From NCBI GenBank assembly GCA_937974135.1, contig CALJIH010000042.1, positions 1-7,827 of the forward strand: DNA of 7,827 nucleotides, given 5' to 3'. Shown one piece after another: positions 1 to 6,200 of this stretch (position 1 is its first letter; the number at the start of each line of letters is the position of its first letter). This stretch comes from an uncultured Cocleimonas sp. Its GTDB lineage: Bacteria; Pseudomonadota; Gammaproteobacteria; Thiotrichales; Thiotrichaceae. The position numbers and the translations under genes are program-made. The notes beneath the pieces were generated by a model. That model searched no databases. It saw nothing but the letters and a program-made list of their open reading frames with translations, and was not told the DNA's origin.

Positions 1-311
1 GCTCCTGTATTTATCGAATTGATATCTTTATCGATATTAACCACTTGCCAATGCCACCAACCGCTTCCTGTTGGTGCATCTGGATCATAAGCCATAATCG
101 CGAAAGCTTCAGTTCCTTCAGGAGCACCACGCCATGACAATTGTGGTGATTTATCACCCCCTTCGCAACCAAAACCCGTAAATTCGTGAGCCTTACTCAT
201 GAATTCTCCTTGTTTGATATCTGTACTCGAAACGGTAAAAGTGCTTGCAATAGTCGGTGCTGCAAGAAATAAAGATGATGCTAATAATAAGATGTTTGTT
301 AACTTTTTCAT
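1..311 (-). CDS. Exported PEBP-family protein (YbhB/YbcL, Raf kinase inhibitor-like), 3' end outside window
   Basis: Only the first 103 codons are inside the window; the reading frame is open at base 1. The start is ATG at 311, with a good Shine-Dalgarno AAAGAGG at 317-323, five bases upstream. Residues 1-22 form a signal peptide (MKK, then a Leu/Ala-rich core, likely cleavage after A22), so the product should be periplasmic or secreted. The mature part carries family signatures: FTGFGCEGGDKSPQLSW (44-60), then YDPDAPTGSGWWHW (75-88), which holds the DPDxP ligand-pocket motif. These match bacterial PEBP proteins such as E. coli YbhB and YbcL. The fold binds phosphate-like or phospholipid ligands, but the bacterial role is mostly unclear. 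It lies 89 bp downstream of the AraC-type gene on the same strand. Family assignment is firm; substrate unknown. Confidence 0.9.
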   Translation of the reverse strand, partial: MKKLTNILLLASSLFLAAPTIASTFTVSSTDIKQGEFMSKAHEFTGFGCEGGDKSPQLSWRGAPEGTEAFAIMAYDPDAPTGSGWWHWQVVNIDKDINSINTG

Positions 312-400
312 GATGGCCTCTTTGTGTCGTTGATTAAAGAAAACATACTTTATCTTTATCAATCACGAATAATTAGCCACAAAACATCCATCATTTCGCC

Positions 401-1213
401 CTAATCGGGCATTCTTGTCTTTCTTAAATTAGACGGGGTTATTCCAAAGCGAAGTTTAAAGCGATCTGTAAAACGTGACTGCGATTGATAACCACATTCA
501 TCCGCAATCAACCCGATGGGTTTATTGGTTGTTTGAATTAGATGTAAACCATGACCCAGTTTTATTTGATCTTTAACATCTTGAAGGCTTGTTCCTTCTG
601 CTTTTAATTTTCGACGTAAGGTTGATTCACTCATAGCAAGTTGTTCACAAAAAGTGTCTGTGTGGATATCTTCACTTAATTTAGATCGAATGATTGGGTG
701 TAAGCGATCCGCCACACTGGTAGTTTTTAACAATGAATGAATATCATAGCCAAGATGATAAAGGGTATGCAAAAGTTCGCGTTTACGTAATGACCATATT
801 TCCTTCGGCGCAAATGCAGACCATTCTAAAAACTGTTCTAGGGTCTTATCTAATATTTGGTCTATTTCACCCATACAATATTCTTGGGGTTTTTTGGGTT
901 TTGTAGATGTAGTCTGAATTGTATTGAAATCTTCATTATCAAAATCAATCAATACGGCAAAATACTCATGAGCTTGAGGAATATTGCGCATATTGATGGT
1001 CGGACTGTTTGATAAAAACACAAAATTACCTGAAGGGCAGACTATCTCAGAGTCATTACCCAGATTTTTTTCACCATCCAAAACGAAAATTAAAAGGGGC
1101 TTTGTGATCGGAACATTAAGAATGTTCTGCACTTTTACCGAGCTGTAGACTGAGAAAGGTAGTACTTCGTTTGTATCAATAATGTTTTTTGCGAGCGGTA
1201 TTAAATGATTCAT
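401..1213 (-). CDS. AraC/XylS-family transcriptional regulator
   Basis: A 270-residue protein of the usual two-part AraC layout. Residues 1 to about 165 form a poorly conserved N-terminal sensing half that includes PSGNFVFLSNSP (60-71), suggesting a cupin-like fold. The C-terminal half (about 175-265) is the DNA-binding domain with two helix-turn-helix units: TFCEQLAMSESTLRRKLK (187-204) and IGLIADECGYQSQSRFTDRF (233-252), followed by the family signature FGITPSNLR (256-264). The layout recalls GadX/GadW-type regulators, but the effector and targets cannot be read from sequence. The start ATG at 1213 lies 21 bp downstream of the VOC gene stop, without a visible Shine-Dalgarno sequence, so it may be translated by coupling or inefficiently. 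It could control its neighbours (VOC protein, PEBP), but no operator is identifiable. Family certain, function open. Confidence 0.93.
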   Translation of the reverse strand: MNHLIPLAKNIIDTNEVLPFSVYSSVKVQNILNVPITKPLLIFVLDGEKNLGNDSEIVCPSGNFVFLSNSPTINMRNIPQAHEYFAVLIDFDNEDFNTIQTTSTKPKKPQEYCMGEIDQILDKTLEQFLEWSAFAPKEIWSLRKRELLHTLYHLGYDIHSLLKTTSVADRLHPIIRSKLSEDIHTDTFCEQLAMSESTLRRKLKAEGTSLQDVKDQIKLGHGLHLIQTTNKPIGLIADECGYQSQSRFTDRFKLRFGITPSNLRKTRMPD

Positions 1214-1234
1214 TGAATTAAAGAATTAATAATA

Positions 1235-1615
1235 TTATTCAGGACTGTGACAGACCGCTTCAATATTATGTCCATCAGGATCAATGACAAAAGCACCATA
1301 ATAATCTGGGTGATAAATCTCTCGAATGCCTGGTTTACCATTACAGGTAGCACCGGCTGCAATAGCGGCAGTATAAAATGCATCGACTTGAGGTCGAGTT
1401 TCAGCATTAAAGGCTATATGCATTGGCGCATGCGCACTGCCATCAACTTCCTCGCCAAACCATAACTCGCCTTTTTGAGTGCCTATGGGACCAAAACCCA
1501 CCCAGCCTTCTACCTCCAAAACGCAGGTGATATTCAATGGAGCCAGTGTTTTACTGTAAAAAGACTTACTTTTTTGGACATTGGAAACAGCAAAACCTAA
1601 GTGATCGATTATCAT
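1235..1615 (-). CDS. VOC-superfamily (glyoxalase/bleomycin-resistance fold) protein
   Basis: A 126-residue single VOC domain built of two beta-alpha-beta-beta-beta modules. Visible signatures are MIIDHLGFAVSNVQKSKSFY at the N terminus (H5, the usual first metal ligand), APMHIAFNA around H66 (second ligand position) and DPDGHNIEAVCH near the C terminus with E119 (third ligand position). The His/His/Glu set suggests a metal-binding, potentially active member. VOC proteins include glyoxalase I, fosfomycin- and bleomycin-resistance proteins and dioxygenases. This one resembles the broad, mostly uncharacterised group annotated as 'VOC family protein', so no substrate is assigned. ATG at 1615 is preceded by a weak GAG about eight bases upstream. 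The araC-type gene follows after 21 bp and may share its transcript. The function is probably cytoplasmic, since no signal peptide is seen. Confidence 0.88.
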   Translation of the reverse strand: MIIDHLGFAVSNVQKSKSFYSKTLAPLNITCVLEVEGWVGFGPIGTQKGELWFGEEVDGSAHAPMHIAFNAETRPQVDAFYTAAIAAGATCNGKPGIREIYHPDYYGAFVIDPDGHNIEAVCHSPE

Positions 1616-1637
1616 TGTATGATCTCAATTAACAAAG

Positions 1638-1690
1638 ACACCCCCCTACTTTTTAACGAATTTACTTAGACTTAGACTCTTTTAGTAGGG
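1638..1690. repeat. Intergenic CCTACT...AGTAGG element (copy A)
   Basis: On the minus strand, AAAAGTAGGGGGGTGT (1653-1638) matches 15 of 16 bases of a plus-strand sequence at 4978-4993. In both places the AGTAGG arm has an inverted CCTACT partner nearby; here it is CCCTACT at 1644-1650 against AGTAGGG at 1684-1690, 33 bases apart. One arm lies in the 3' end of the small membrane-protein gene and the other in the gap before the VOC gene. No uridine-rich tail follows on the minus strand, so it is not an obvious terminator. It may be a fragment of a dispersed repeat or a coincidence. Confidence 0.35.
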
Positions 1691-1841
1691 CATAAATAAA
1701 AATGAAGCAAGATATGAAGAAAATAATGCCACCTGTAAGACTTATTGGGTCTCCAGCTTTGGCGCTTGAGGCAATAAAAAAGACAGCTGACAATACAAAT
1801 AATATCCAGCCTAGCAGTTGTAGTTTTATATTATTAGACAT
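1662..1841 (-). CDS. Small two-helix membrane protein (conserved-hypothetical type)
   Basis: A 59-codon frame runs from ATG 1841 to TAA 1662 and fills most of what otherwise looks like a 245-bp gap. The product has two hydrophobic stretches, about residues 9-25 (LLGWILFVLSAVFFIAS) and 37-54 (TGGIIFFISCFIFIYALL). They are joined by a short polar turn, SAKAGDPIS (26-34), and the protein ends in a charged tail KESKSK. This predicts a helical hairpin in the inner membrane. The LGWxLFxxSAxFF...GDPxSLxG pattern resembles small uncharacterised bacterial membrane proteins, but I cannot name a family. It starts 19 bp after the phosphoribosyltransferase stop, consistent with co-transcription; no clear Shine-Dalgarno is seen. 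The membrane-protein composition and clean stop support a real gene; function unknown. Confidence 0.7.
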   Translation of the reverse strand: MSNNIKLQLLGWILFVLSAVFFIASSAKAGDPISLTGGIIFFISCFIFIYALLKESKSK

Positions 1842-1860
1842 AAGAATATCGTTAAAACAG

Positions 1861-2421
1861 CTATTTTAACTGTCCCTCTAAAATCTCTTTTACACCGGGT
1901 TTATTTTCAAAAATTTCTTCTTCTGTAAGCCCATCTAACTCATGCGGAAACACTAGCCAGTCATCCGTTTCATACAAGTAATAATCAGGGACTCTTTCAG
2001 TTGCATTGTTATTAGGTTTATACCATGGCGTAGCAACGCGAATATCTTTGGGAGTATTACGCCGCGACTTCGCGTGTAAAGTTTCGAAAATAGCTTCAAT
2101 ACTTCTACCAGAGTCAAATACATCGTCCACCAACAGGAGTTGATCATCATAGTTAATATTAGTGATGATGTAATCCAGTCCATGAACTTTGACTGTTTTT
2201 TGTTGCTTGGCGATGCCCGCATAAGATGATGTGCGGATCGCAATATGGTCTGAAGGTGAATTTAGGTAGGATAAAATTTCTTGTACTGCGATACCTACGG
2301 GGGTACCACCTCGCCAAACACCCACAATAAAATCAGGGCGAAAACCGCTTTCAAATACTTTGACACCTAAACGATATGAATCGAGTAATAAATCATCCGC
2401 GCTTAAATAGGTTTTTTTCAT
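1861..2421 (-). CDS. Purine-type phosphoribosyltransferase (hypoxanthine/xanthine-guanine PRT-like)
   Basis: A 186-residue type I phosphoribosyltransferase. The PRPP-binding loop is LLLVDDVFDSGRSI (95-108) with the invariant acidic pair D99-D100. The pyrophosphate-loop region is VGVWRGGTPVGI (33-44). A late motif, DDWLVFPHE (153-161), is characteristic of the Hpt-like group (COG2236 type) that transfers phosphoribose to hypoxanthine, guanine or xanthine. The predicted role is purine salvage in the cytoplasm. Base specificity cannot be decided from sequence, and related proteins have sometimes been assigned other or regulatory roles. It follows pgpA by 32 bp in the same direction and precedes the small membrane protein by 19 bp, so it may be the distal part of the rib-pgpA transcript. 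ATG 2421 has a modest GATGGA about six bases upstream. Confidence 0.88.
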   Translation of the reverse strand: MKKTYLSADDLLLDSYRLGVKVFESGFRPDFIVGVWRGGTPVGIAVQEILSYLNSPSDHIAIRTSSYAGIAKQQKTVKVHGLDYIITNINYDDQLLLVDDVFDSGRSIEAIFETLHAKSRRNTPKDIRVATPWYKPNNNATERVPDYYLYETDDWLVFPHELDGLTEEEIFENKPGVKEILEGQLK

Positions 2422-2453
2422 TGAATATCCATCATCAGTAAAGAGAATAGGCT

Positions 2454-2960
2454 TTAACTAAAGTAATAGCAGGCATAGAGAATCAGCTGCACACATATAA
2501 GGGCATAAATACCAGCAACAATATCGTCAATCATGATACCTAAACCACCCTCTACCTTCTTATCTAGGACAATTATTGGCCATGGTTTCCAGATGTCGAA
2601 TAATCTAAATAAAGCAAAACCTATCACTATCCATTCCCATCCTTCAGGAGCAGCAATCATGGTGATAAAAAAGCCAGCGAACTCATCCCAAACGATGCCA
2701 CCATGATCGTGCACACCCAATAATTTGGAAGATTTATCACAAATCCAAACACCCACTATGCACACCAGAGCGACTATCACTAAGTATGGGATCAAACTCA
2801 GTTGCATCAATAATAAATACAAAGGGACCGCCATCAATGTGCCAAAGGTTCCAGGTGCAATAGGCACTAATCCACTACCAAAACCAAAGGCTAAAAAATG
2901 CACAGGATGTGTCATTACCTTGCGATTTAGATTATCAATGTTGGGGGTTTTATCACTCAT
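2454..2960 (-). CDS. pgpA: Phosphatidylglycerophosphatase A
   Basis: PgpA removes the terminal phosphate of phosphatidylglycerophosphate to give phosphatidylglycerol in the inner membrane. The 168-residue length fits the family. Hallmarks in order: GSGLVPIAPGTFGTL (28-42), two or three hydrophobic segments (about 43-75), DHGGIVWDEFAGFF (85-98) with the conserved acidic DE pair, FRLFDIWKPWPI (118-129), and GGLGIMIDDIVAGI (138-151), before a final membrane helix (about 148-166). All conserved acidic motifs are intact, so it should be active. Its ATG overlaps the thiL stop in an ATGA arrangement (2957-2960), and it has no Shine-Dalgarno of its own, which points to translational coupling with thiL. 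The thiL-pgpA pairing is the standard gammaproteobacterial arrangement. Confidence 0.97.
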   Translation of the reverse strand: MSDKTPNIDNLNRKVMTHPVHFLAFGFGSGLVPIAPGTFGTLMAVPLYLLLMQLSLIPYLVIVALVCIVGVWICDKSSKLLGVHDHGGIVWDEFAGFFITMIAAPEGWEWIVIGFALFRLFDIWKPWPIIVLDKKVEGGLGIMIDDIVAGIYALICVQLILYACYYFS

Positions 2961-3931
2961 AAAAAATGATTATAGCCGTTCATTTCCAAAGCGTTATTAT
3001 TTAAATCAACAATCTTGTTTTTATTTGTGATGGTGCCAATACATGTGAATTTATAATCACTTTTCATACTTGATTCTAAAAACTGAGATTCACTATTTTC
3101 TGGAATAGTGAATAGCAATTCATAATCATCTCCACCAGTTAACGCGAAGCCTAAAGCCTGCTCAGTATCGATACTTTCTAGTGCGTTAGATAGTGGAAGT
3201 TGAGAAAGATCTAATGCTGCACCAAGATTATCTGTAATTAGCTTAATTCTAGATTGATCTAAGATATGTGACAAATCTTGCAAAAGACCATCTGATACAT
3301 CGATGCAAGCACTAGCAAAGGTTTTTATCAATTCGCTTTCAGGGATTCGAGGAGTGGGTCGGTTTAGTCGTTGTTTACAAAATTCAGCTTCTTGTTTTGC
3401 TAAATCGAATCCTTTTTGTATCGATACTAAGCCTGCGGCAGCATCCCCTAAAGTACCAGTAACGTAAATTTTATCGCCCGGTGTTGCTCCGTCTCGATAC
3501 AGCGCCTTACCGTTTTCAACCGAACCCATCACTTGGATACTAATAGCTAAAGGTCCTCGGGTGGTATCTCCTCCGACCAATGCAATATCAAATGCCTGTG
3601 CCAGACTTTTTAAGCCTTGGCTAAATTCACTGAGCCAATCATGATCGATTTCTGGCAGGGTCAGCGCCAAGGTAAACCATTCTGGTTTTGACCCCATCGC
3701 AGCAAGATCGCTCAAATTCACTGCCAGCGCTTTATAGCCAATATCATAAGGCGCAGTATTTTCAGGAAAATGAACACCTGGCACCAAGGTATCTATGGAA
3801 GTTACTAATTGTTGATTAGGTTTTAAAGAGAGGACTGCCGCGTCATCTCCAACACTTTTGACGATATTTTTGGAGGAAGTCTCTAAACCTTTCCAAGTAA
3901 AATAAGTGGCAATTAAGTCAAATTCACTCAT
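2957..3931 (-). CDS. thiL: Thiamine-monophosphate kinase
   Basis: ThiL phosphorylates thiamine monophosphate with ATP to make the cofactor thiamine diphosphate, the last step of the pathway. The 324-residue protein shows the AIRS/PurM-like two-domain layout. The N-terminal half has VGDDAAVL (27-34), SIDTLVPGVHF (45-55), GYKALAVNLSDLAAMG (65-80) and LVGGDTTRGP (118-127); the Asp clusters bind Mg-ATP. The C-terminal half has CIDVSDGLLQDL (209-220) and ALTGGDDYELLF (263-274). All signature residues are present. ATG 3931 lies 15 bp after the nusB stop with only a weak purine-rich stretch before it. The stop overlaps the pgpA start by four bases. No other thi gene is in the window; its place here reflects the conserved operon rather than pathway clustering. 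Confidence 0.97.
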   Translation of the reverse strand: MSEFDLIATYFTWKGLETSSKNIVKSVGDDAAVLSLKPNQQLVTSIDTLVPGVHFPENTAPYDIGYKALAVNLSDLAAMGSKPEWFTLALTLPEIDHDWLSEFSQGLKSLAQAFDIALVGGDTTRGPLAISIQVMGSVENGKALYRDGATPGDKIYVTGTLGDAAAGLVSIQKGFDLAKQEAEFCKQRLNRPTPRIPESELIKTFASACIDVSDGLLQDLSHILDQSRIKLITDNLGAALDLSQLPLSNALESIDTEQALGFALTGGDDYELLFTIPENSESQFLESSMKSDYKFTCIGTITNKNKIVDLNNNALEMNGYNHFL

Positions 3932-3946
3932 TCTTGAAGGGTTTTA

Positions 3947-4396
3947 TTATTCGCTAGGACGGAGCTTAGCCCCAACTTTGTCCAGAACACCATTAATAAA
4001 CTTATGCGCCTGATCGGCACCAAACTTTTTGCTTAGATTAACCGCTTCGTTTACCGCTACTTTGTAGGGTACTTCAGCATGGTTCTTTAGTTCACAGGTT
4101 GCCATGCGCAATACGGCGCGTTCGATTTGATCTAAATGTTCAGCATCACGATCAAGAAATGGATTCAATTCAGCGTCTATCGCTTCAACGTTTTCGATCA
4201 CTGTTTTACTTAGAGATTGAAAATAAGCCATATCTGCTTTTGTCATATCTTTGGATAGGTCTTTATCTTCCTGCAAACCAAGATAGATGTCTGCATAATC
4301 GTTTTGTGTCATTTGCCATTGATAAATCGCAATTACCGCAAGTTTACGCGCAACACGACGCTGAGAAATATATTGGCTTTTCTTATCTACTGGCAT
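3947..4396 (-). CDS. nusB: Transcription antitermination factor NusB
   Basis: NusB pairs with NusE (ribosomal protein S10), binds boxA RNA and joins the antitermination complex that keeps RNA polymerase running through rRNA operons. The 149-residue all-helical protein has the basic N-terminal RRVARKLAVIAIYQW (13-27) implicated in RNA binding. It also has the family core IERAVLRMATCEL (91-103) and VPYKVAVNEAVNLSKKFG (109-126), followed by HKFINGVLDKV (131-141). Length and motifs are normal. It sits 64 bp after ribH and 15 bp before thiL, as in many Gammaproteobacteria. The start at 4396 is the only plausible ATG upstream of the conserved N terminus, although no Shine-Dalgarno is evident there. 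Confidence 0.97.
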   Translation of the reverse strand: MPVDKKSQYISQRRVARKLAVIAIYQWQMTQNDYADIYLGLQEDKDLSKDMTKADMAYFQSLSKTVIENVEAIDAELNPFLDRDAEHLDQIERAVLRMATCELKNHAEVPYKVAVNEAVNLSKKFGADQAHKFINGVLDKVGAKLRPSE

Positions 4397-4421
4397 AGTT
4401 TGTTAAATCAGTGAGTTACAG

Positions 4422-4448
4422 AGTTTTTACAGAATATTTTGAAAAACT
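4422..4448. repeat. AT-rich inverted repeat between ribH and nusB
   Basis: AGTTTTT (4422-4428) and AAAAACT (4442-4448) form a perfect 7-bp inverted repeat around a 13-base AT-rich loop, in the 64-bp gap just after the ribH stop. The stem has almost no G-C pairs, and on the minus strand it is not followed by a uridine run, so it is a poor terminator candidate. It may be only composition. Confidence 0.3.
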
Positions 4449-4460
4449 AATCAATCAGAA

Positions 4461-4934
4461 TTACTTGAATTTACTCAACAATGATGACATTTCAATCGCT
4501 GTTACAGCTGCTTCTGCACCTTTATTACCCGATTTAGTACCTGCACGTTCAATCGCTTGTTCGATCGTATCAGTGGTCAAAATGCCATTTACAATGGGCA
4601 AGCCAGTATCTAAAGCAATGGTTGCTAAACCTTTAGCGGATGCATCGGCAACAATATCGAAGTGTGGAGTACTGCCACGAATCACAGCACCGAGAGCTAT
4701 CACAGAATCATACTTACCAGTATTTGCCATCGCTTGTACCATAACTGGTAATTCAAAGGCACCCGGTACACGAACGATCTCGATATCTTTATCAGCAACG
4801 CCGTGTCGTTGTAAGGTGTCGACCGCACCTTCAACCAAGCTCTCTACAATAAATGAGTTAAAACGTGCCACAGCGACACCGAAGCGAGCTTTTTTGGGGT
4901 TGAAATCGCCTGCAAATTCTTTGATTGAACTCAT
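4461..4934 (-). CDS. ribH: 6,7-dimethyl-8-ribityllumazine synthase (beta subunit)
   Basis: RibH condenses 3,4-dihydroxy-2-butanone 4-phosphate (from RibB) with 5-amino-6-ribitylaminouracil to form lumazine, the substrate of RibE; family members assemble as pentamers or icosahedral shells. The 157-residue length is typical. Motifs: ARFNSFIVESLVEGA (23-37), VRVPGAFELP (54-63), ALGAVIRGSTPHFDIV (80-95) with the catalytic His at 91, and GILTTDTIEQAIERAG (117-132), which contributes to the active site between subunits. ATG 4934 has a strong AAGGA Shine-Dalgarno at 4942-4946, seven bases upstream, the clearest one in the rib block. It is separated from ribBA by 136 bp, an unusually long gap for this operon, so its expression may be partly independent. 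A 176-codon open frame on the opposite strand is only a shadow. Confidence 0.97.
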   Translation of the reverse strand: MSSIKEFAGDFNPKKARFGVAVARFNSFIVESLVEGAVDTLQRHGVADKDIEIVRVPGAFELPVMVQAMANTGKYDSVIALGAVIRGSTPHFDIVADASAKGLATIALDTGLPIVNGILTTDTIEQAIERAGTKSGNKGAEAAVTAIEMSSLLSKFK

Positions 4935-4955
4935 AATATGATCCTTTTAATCTGT

Positions 4956-4993
4956 CCTACTACTGGCAAAAAGGCCTAAAAGTAGGCGGGTGT
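4956..4993. repeat. Intergenic CCTACT...AGTAGG element (copy B)
   Basis: CCTACT (4956-4961) and AGTAGG (4981-4986) form a 6-bp inverted repeat with a 19-base spacer. The right arm extends to AAAAGTAGGCGGGTGT (4978-4993), 15 of 16 bases identical to the minus strand at 1653-1638. It lies directly upstream of the ribH Shine-Dalgarno, so in the transcript it forms part of the ribH leader, and it abuts the tandem repeat beginning at 4996. No protein-coding role. Confidence 0.4.
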
Positions 4994-4995
4994 GC

Positions 4996-5034
4996 TTCGA
5001 CTAGCTCAGCATTAATAATTCGACAAGTTCAACA
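4996..5034. repeat. Two tandem degenerate TTCGACAAGCTCA-type 16-mers
   Basis: TTCGACTAGCTCAGCA (4996-5011) and TTCGACAAGTTCAACA (5019-5034) agree at 13 of 16 positions and repeat with a 23-base period. The core TTCGACAAGCTCA is a short palindromic-type dispersed sequence that I recall as common in intergenic DNA of many proteobacteria. These look like decayed copies. They occupy the middle of the unusually long ribBA-ribH gap. Confidence 0.55.
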
Positions 5035-5048
5035 GAACTGTCTTTTTT
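5022..5048 (+). terminator. Terminator-shaped hairpin reading on the plus strand, antisense to the rib genes
   Basis: GACAAGTTC (5022-5030) and GAACTGTC (5035-5042) pair as an eight-bp stem with one bulged A and an AACA loop, followed at once by six T (5043-5048). This is the shape of an intrinsic terminator, but only for plus-strand transcription. On the minus strand, where the genes lie, the stem is followed by GAATTATTAATG, a poor U-tract. The second tandem 16-mer overlaps the left arm, so the hairpin may be a by-product of the repeat. Confidence 0.4.
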
Positions 5049-5070
5049 ACTTAATAAACGGGTTTGAACC

Positions 5071-6192
5071 TTATTCGCCCACATATTCAACAATTTCTAG
5101 ACCAAAACCAGCCAAACCATTGTATTGTCGCGGGGCACTCATAACGCGCATTTTTTGTACGCCAACATCGGATAAAATCTGCGCACCTATTCCAAATGTT
5201 TTAAATTGAGTACGACTCGAATCATCATATTCTGCTTGTTTCTCATGATTCTTATCCAGCTCTTTGAGACGATCTAAAAAACTACTCTGATCATTGGCGC
5301 TTAGTACCACGATCACGCCAGATTCTGCCTCTTCCATACGTGCCATAATATCACGAATCGGCCAAGCAACGCCCTCTTCTGTCAGCGATAACATATCGCA
5401 CAGCGTATCCTCTACGTGCACGCGCACCAATACCGGGGTATCGGCATCGATTTTTCCTTTTACTAAAGCAAGATGATTGTTGGTATTGCTGGCAATATCG
5501 TCGTAAGCAATCACATTAAATTTACCGAATTCGGTATCTAATTCTACTTCGTGACAACGTTCAATGGTTTTTTCGGTTTCTACGCGATAACGAATTAAGT
5601 CTTCAATCGTGCCAATTTTAAGGTTATGTTTTTCTGCGATTTTAAACAGATCATCGCGGCGCGCCATAGAGCCGTCTTCATTCAAAATTTCAACAATCGC
5701 AGCAGCTGGCTCGTAGCCCGCTAAACGCGCCAAATCACAACCCGCTTCGGTATGCCCCGCGCGTGTTAAAACACCACCTGGCTGCGCCATTAGAGGGAAT
5801 ATATGACCAGGTTGCACAATGCTTTTAGGTGTGGCATCAGGTGCAACTGCAGCACGAATCGTTAACGCGCGATCATAAGCAGAGATACCTGTAGTAACAC
5901 CTTCAGCTGCTTCGATTGATACCGTAAAGTTGGTACTGAATTCTTCGTTATTGAGTGCCACCATCAGTGGTAAGTCTAATTGCTTACAGCGCTCAGCGGT
6001 AATCGGCATACACACTAGGCCACGTCCGTAAGTTGCCATAAAGTTGATATCTTCGGTACGTACTTTTGACGCAACCATCAAGAAATCACCTTCGTTTTCA
6101 CGGTCTTCATCATCAACGATTATGACCATTTTGCCTTCAGCTAATTCAACCAGAATCTCTTCAATGCTATTGAATGTAGGACTGTTACTCAT
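5071..6192 (-). CDS. ribBA: 3,4-dihydroxy-2-butanone-4-phosphate synthase with degenerate GTP cyclohydrolase II-like domain (RibBX type)
   Basis: The N-terminal half (about 8-205) is RibB, which converts ribulose 5-phosphate to 3,4-dihydroxy-2-butanone 4-phosphate and formate. It has DDEDRENEGD (27-36), YGRGLVCMP (55-63), HIFPL (130-134) and RAGHTEAGCDLARLAG (144-159), all intact. The C-terminal half (about 206-373) has the RibA fold, with SRTQFKTFGIGAQIL (326-340) and FGLEIVEYV (363-371). However, the stretch that should hold the zinc-binding Cys-x10-Cys-x-Cys and its HSxCxTGD context reads VRVHVEDTLCDML (257-269), and the cysteines are missing. GTP cyclohydrolase II activity is therefore not expected. 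This matches the RibBX variant known from proteobacteria, so 'ribBA' is only a name of position. The gene starts 8 bp after ribE, with AGG about eight bases before ATG 6192. A working RibA must be encoded elsewhere. Confidence 0.95.
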   Translation of the reverse strand: MSNSPTFNSIEEILVELAEGKMVIIVDDEDRENEGDFLMVASKVRTEDINFMATYGRGLVCMPITAERCKQLDLPLMVALNNEEFSTNFTVSIEAAEGVTTGISAYDRALTIRAAVAPDATPKSIVQPGHIFPLMAQPGGVLTRAGHTEAGCDLARLAGYEPAAAIVEILNEDGSMARRDDLFKIAEKHNLKIGTIEDLIRYRVETEKTIERCHEVELDTEFGKFNVIAYDDIASNTNNHLALVKGKIDADTPVLVRVHVEDTLCDMLSLTEEGVAWPIRDIMARMEEAESGVIVVLSANDQSSFLDRLKELDKNHEKQAEYDDSSRTQFKTFGIGAQILSDVGVQKMRVMSAPRQYNGLAGFGLEIVEYVGE

Positions 6193-6200
6193 TAAAGAAC

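Noticed and set aside
398..410. GCCC-loop-GGGC hairpin over the araC-type stop codon
   Set aside because: Only a 4-bp stem, and no T-run follows on the minus strand, so it is not a credible terminator.
1210..1465. Open frames on both strands overlapping the VOC gene
   Set aside because: They overlap a gene with clear family motifs and metal ligands, and show no domain of their own.
4411..4941. 176-codon open frame on the plus strand
   Set aside because: It lies antisense over ribH, whose protein is unmistakable. The translation is rich in Ala, Ser and Thr without recognisable motifs, as expected for a shadow frame.
5071..5800. Active GTP cyclohydrolase II within ribBA
   Set aside because: The zinc-binding cysteines are absent, so the second activity is not supported.
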